Positions 45,701 to 64,000 of a stretch of 64,000 nucleotides of DNA are shown piece by piece. Below the pieces are notes generated by a model. The model saw only the letters and a list, made by a program, of their open reading frames with translations. It had not been told where the DNA came from and did not search any database. The stretch is from Ischnura elegans (taxonomy: Eukaryota > Arthropoda > Insecta > Odonata > Coenagrionidae): the NCBI RefSeq assembly GCF_921293095.1, contig NC_060257.1, forward strand, positions 55,960,968 to 56,024,967, written 5' to 3'. The position numbers and the translations under genes are program-made. How positions within the stretch are numbered: the stretch's first letter is position 1; each line of letters opens with the position of its first letter.

Positions 45701-48271
45701 TTAGGCTTTGATATCCACTAATATATATTTATATATATATCCACAAAAACACAATTATAGCACTTAAAACCTCTATAAGCAAACATCCCACGAGAACGAT
45801 ACTTTATCGCACAATATGATAATAACTAAGTCTTAAATCATTACAGGCGGTCCTCTAGCAACTGATTCACATCTATCTAAGCTCAGGCACATGGGGAATA
45901 AAAGGTAAAACATCTTATAATTGGACTAATAGGTAATAAAACCATGACAAGTTTTTTCATATGCCTGAGCTTACAAAATGATCATTCCCATGGCTTTCTG
46001 GCATGGACACAAAAAGCAGTCCTTCATGTTTCCATTATTGTACATGGAAACGGAAGATAAAAATGTCTTCTCAGAAAATATCAATTGTTTATTTTAATAA
46101 TTACACAACTTGGAGTCCACCACAGCAAAAAAGACCATAAACTCTTTTTAAGCAGAGAGAGTGGAGAAGGACAACATACCACAATTATAACATCCATATA
46201 TTTATATAATACAGAAATAAGGAACCAAAACAGTACTTTTTATGCACTATGGATACATAAGATTTCACACTGTCTTCTAATTGATGCTTAAGTATGACCA
46301 TGATTTTGATCAGTAATGAACATACTCATGTATACTCAATGAAGTGATATATTATTTTTGTTAAGAATAAACGAGAGTAAGATATGGATCGTTACTCTTG
46401 AGTATGAAAAAAAACTTGGGATCAGTGCTCTTTGCTTCACCAGTCAAAGTATTACCACAAATTTTGTGTTAGTATGACAGATTTTACTTTAATATTCTAA
46501 GCCGGAATGCATAAACTAGCTAACATGCGGACCGCCCGTTAGTAAATATAAAAGTGGTTCTAGGGAAGTGATAGGAATGATACTCAATAAAATGTTTTCC
46601 CCTAATCAGCTGAAATATGAAGTTTGGGATGGAGGGAATATTCATAATAGCTTATTGGCTACACATTTATAACTGTGCCAGTAAAGGCATTATACCTATT
46701 TATCAGAAAAATTGTTTAATAGAAATTGGTGAGCATTAGGGAATACATCATCTTAAAAGTAAAATAATTACGCAAGTGCATGGGAATGAAACCAATAGCA
46801 TTGCAACATGCAGTAGACAATGAGGGCCAGACAGGCATAAAAACAGGAAACAAAAGGATGTGTGTACTTTTCCCAGTGGCAGTGGTAGGTGAAATTCGGC
46901 ACTAACAGAGGCCAACTTTTGCTTGGGCATCGTTTCCTTAAATATTTACTCAAATATATATATAATTGAATAACAAATCAGACATCTTTGTTGGATATAA
47001 CACCCAAGCAGTTTTGCATATAATGCACATTCATTCACACATGCACGCTCATCCAAAGGATTTAAATACAAAAAATAAAGCCTCAAGCACTCTAGAGCAG
47101 TCTTGCCTCTTTTTCAAAGGGAGACTGAGTAAAACTATTTCATGACCTGATATACAGTATTTTTTGTACATTGAAACTCTTTCAGGCATAAGAATCTCTA
47201 ATTCCTTCTGGAGGAGTAATCCTATTTTGATAGCACATTACTGACACTAGGAAGAATCCCAAGTGATACAAAATATTCAACAGATCTTTAAGTTCAGACG
47301 TACGTGGCCTAAGTAAGTCTTTTTAGGTAAGTGCCGATATTCCATCAACCATTAAGAGGCTAAGTGCAAATTACAATCCAAAGCCACTAAGAATTGGCCC
47401 TCAAATTAATTATACCAGGCTTCAGCTCTAATTAAGAGGCATCCAGGTACAATCATGATGTATGTACCTTGGGTACTACTAGATAAGTAGCGCCATGACA
47501 TTTGGTGCTCCATAATATCACATAATAGAAAGGAACAAGAAAATTTTTATGAATTCACATAATGCAGTCTTATGATCGATAAGCATAAGATTAATTTCTG
47601 AAAAATATTACATTGACTTTAGAGGCAAAAAACAACAACAAAAACCCTCAAATGCATTTAAATGGAAAAAAACGTATGTACGCTAAACTACGCAGAAACA
47701 TAGGGAAGTTTTTTTTTTAGTCTAAGTTGAGGCTAAACATTTTTAATTCCTATGAAACCCTTTGAGCATTTCCTTCCAAAATGGCCAACACCGAATCTGA
47801 ACAGCAACAAATCCACTTAGGAAAGAACTGTTTTAGGAAAGCCCACACTAACCAGTTTTCAAACTTTCAAATTTTGGTCCGTAACAAGAGACAAAGGGAT
47901 TCTTAGCATGCTTGCCTCAGAACATACATGGGATGAAAGTGTACCCCACCAAAACCTACAGGGTTTGTTATAATTAAGGTTTTACAATTGGAAAACATAC
48001 AGGTACAGAGCAGAAGACCTTTTGCTGATATTTTTTTTTCCAGCTGGGGCAAATTTCAAACTCGAGGCTTCCAAGTTATAAATATTCTTATATAAATATT
48101 AGATGCCTTCAAGGTAACAAACTAATAATTTATATGCCATGCATAATTAAAAGACCCATTGACTCACTAAATTTTCTGAGGTCTTGAGCTCAGTACTAGC
48201 AATTTCTAATTACAAGCAGGAGACAAAAAAACCAAGTTTAAAAATAAAAATGCCCCAGCTAATCAAGGAGT
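42716..48271. other. Gene B 3' UTR and intergenic DNA
   Basis: Downstream of the gene B stop codon. On the minus strand, ATTAAA (47747-47742) and AATAAA (46093-46088) are candidate poly(A) signals, so the UTR may be 0.5-2.2 kb. A short GA microsatellite lies near 45345-45365. I recognise no exon, RNA gene or transposon in the rest. Confidence 0.35.

Positions 48272-64000
<15,729 letters not shown>

Overview
The window is nuclear DNA from an arthropod, most likely an insect with a repeat-rich, AT-rich genome. The evidence is spliced genes with GT-AG introns of up to about 8 kb, insect-like ribosomal protein L18 and p68-type helicase proteins, and many small DNA-transposon relics. The species cannot be named from the sequence.

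Four genes can be supported. (1) Plus strand, 1721-12240: the last five exons of a CRAL-TRIO (SEC14-like) lipid-transfer protein; its N-terminal exons lie upstream of the window or were not found. (2) Minus strand, 25261-17843: a complete RpL18 gene, five coding exons, 188 codons plus stop, the first coding exon holding only the ATG. (3) Minus strand, 39608 to about 29017: a complete p68/Rm62 (DDX5/DDX17-like) DEAD-box RNA helicase, here called gene A, with 3' UTR to about 27430 and an uncertain last coding exon. (4) Minus strand, 63348-48272 and continuing beyond the right edge: a second p68-type helicase, gene B, with the same exon lengths and splice phases as gene A through the core. Gene B carries a long Asn/Gly/Gln/His-rich tail encoded by two exons beyond an 8.1-kb intron. 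A and B are a head-to-tail tandem pair: one 60-codon exon encodes the same protein in both, while the C-terminal tails are unrelated.

The rest is intron and intergenic DNA full of transposon fossils. There are several hAT-like non-autonomous elements, most with clear 8-bp target duplications, three of them nested in or inserted into other repeats. TTAA-flanked piggyBac-like MITEs lie near a broken piggyBac transposase fragment. Other relics are PIF/Harbinger-like MITEs, pogo/Tigger-like elements, a Merlin transposase remnant, a LINE 3' end, a copia-type pol scrap, three copies of a short poly-A-tailed SINE-like repeat, and four fold-back hairpins (1.3, 26.5, 49.3 and 56.7 kb). No tRNA, rRNA or CRISPR array was seen.

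The items most worth following are the tandem p68 pair (possible gene conversion in the core, divergent tails) and the fold-back elements, three of which share a GAAAC(C/T)RGTC-type motif, one inside a gene B intron.
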